A stretch of DNA of 6,177 nt, from the NCBI GenBank assembly GCA_009779045.1, contig WREZ01000077.1, positions 1 through 6,177 on the forward strand. Direction: 5' to 3'. Below the pieces are notes generated by a model that was not told the DNA's origin, searched no databases, and saw only the letters and a list, made by a program, of their open reading frames with translations. Source of the DNA: Candidatus Bathycorpusculum sp. Lineage in GTDB: Archaea; Thermoproteota; Bathyarchaeia; Bathyarchaeales; Bathycorpusculaceae. The position numbers were made by a program, and so were the translations under genes. Of the stretch, positions 5,568-6,177 are shown one piece after another (within the stretch, counting starts at the first letter, position 1; every line of letters starts with the position of its first letter).

Positions 5568-6177
5568 TTATGTTTTGCCTGCGCTGCCAAATAGACGCAT
5601 TTTTCCTTTGGCAACTTCTTTCATAGCATCTTTGGCAGGGCCTAAGATTTTGCGTGGGTCAAATTCTTTTGTAGAATTAGTTAAGACTTCTCGAACTGTG
5701 GCTGTAAAGGCTAAACGCAAATCGGTGTCTATGTTGATTTTGGCGATGCCTAATTTTATGGCTTGTTGAAGTTGGTCCTCAGCTACGCCTTTGGCTCCGT
5801 CAAGGGTTGCACCGTATTTTGTTGCTTTCTCACATATCCACGCAGGAACGCTGGAGGCTCCATGAAGGACTAGGGGAATGCCTACTTTTTCGTTTATAAT
5901 TTTTAACCGTTCGAGGTCAAGTTTTGCGGCGCTTTTAAATTTGTAAGCCCCATGAGAAGTACCAATGGCCACAGCAAGGGTGTCTATTCCGGTTTTTTCT
6001 ACGAATTCAACTGCGTTATTTGGGTCTGTTAGTATAGCGTCTTTTTCTTCTACGCTGCGTTCTTCTACACCGGCAAGTTTACCTAATTCAGCCTCAACAG
6101 AAACCCCTTTAGCGTGCGCATAGTCCACAACACGCTTAGTTACCGCAATGTTTTCTTCAAAGCTAAGAAATGAGCCG
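5568..6177 (-). CDS. fba: Fructose-bisphosphate aldolase class II, partial (N-terminus beyond window)
   Basis: The open frame runs from the TAA at 5568-5570 to the right edge (first full codon at 6176). It gives ~202 residues of a protein that is normally ~305-320 long, so about 100-115 N-terminal residues, including one zinc-binding His, are missing. The visible part begins GSFLSFEENIAVTKRVVDYAHAKG, so GTG at 6128 is an internal Val and not the start. Landmarks: VEAELG just after; GTSHGAYK with a zinc-ligand His (codon 5952-5954); PLVLHGASSVP with another zinc-ligand His (codon 5862-5864); KINIDTDLR, which binds the substrate phosphate; and the C-terminal DPRKILGPAKDAM and RLFGSAGKT. It cleaves or forms fructose 1,6-bisphosphate from the two triose phosphates with a catalytic zinc. 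It resembles bacterial class IIB enzymes. It is convergent with apgM, another enzyme of the same pathway. A relative acting on tagatose bisphosphate is a less likely alternative. Confidence 0.92.
   Translation of the reverse strand, partial: GSFLSFEENIAVTKRVVDYAHAKGVSVEAELGKLAGVEERSVEEKDAILTDPNNAVEFVEKTGIDTLAVAIGTSHGAYKFKSAAKLDLERLKIINEKVGIPLVLHGASSVPAWICEKATKYGATLDGAKGVAEDQLQQAIKLGIAKINIDTDLRLAFTATVREVLTNSTKEFDPRKILGPAKDAMKEVAKGKMRLFGSAGKT

Noticed and set aside
6126..6128. GTG as the start of a 186-residue aldolase
   Set aside because: The frame continues without a stop to the window edge with typical class II aldolase sequence (FEENIAVTKRV), so this GTG encodes an internal Val and the gene is cut by the window.
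1..6177. CRISPR array, insertion sequence or phage-type module
   Set aside because: No regularly spaced repeats, no transposase, integrase or phage-like protein, and no terminal inverted repeats flanking any gene.

Overview
The window looks like chromosomal DNA from a prokaryote of roughly 36-46% GC, most probably an archaeon. The phosphoglycerate mutase is the ApgM type, which is widespread in archaea but also found in some bacteria. A TATATAA box sits about 40 nt before one start codon, and T-run-type termination follows the aldolase. Two genes start with GTG, and Shine-Dalgarno sites are patchy. A mesophilic or sediment lineage such as Bathyarchaeia or Thermoplasmatota is possible, but the sequence alone does not fix the phylum.

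Layout, left to right. At 128-1213 (-) there is a membrane acyltransferase of the acyltransferase-3 family. A gap at 1214-1479 holds its likely promoter and an inverted repeat. At 3938-1480 (-) lies a two-gene ABC exporter operon, ATPase then permease, joined by an ATGA overlap. The gap at 3939-4215 holds the divergent promoters. At 4216-5493 (+) is ApgM, 2,3-bisphosphoglycerate-independent phosphoglycerate mutase. A 74-bp convergent gap follows. At 5568-6177 (-) are the C-terminal ~202 residues of a class II fructose-bisphosphate aldolase that runs off the right edge.

ApgM and the aldolase are both enzymes of the Embden-Meyerhof pathway/gluconeogenesis. The ABC exporter and the acyltransferase lie on one strand and may serve the cell envelope, but no substrate can be read from sequence.

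The most unusual signal is not a gene. All four transcription units show the same strong internal base-composition gradient: G/T-rich on the coding strand at the 5' end and A/C-rich at the 3' end. In hand-counted 300-base samples, coding-strand GC skew goes from +0.31 to -0.39 in apgM, from +0.44 to -0.43 across the ABC operon, and from +0.21 to -0.21 in the acyltransferase. In apgM this is a near-complete change in synonymous codon choice. Seen from the DNA, the strand leading away from every intergenic gap is G/T-rich, whether the gap is divergent, tandem or convergent. I know of no standard annotation category that covers this.
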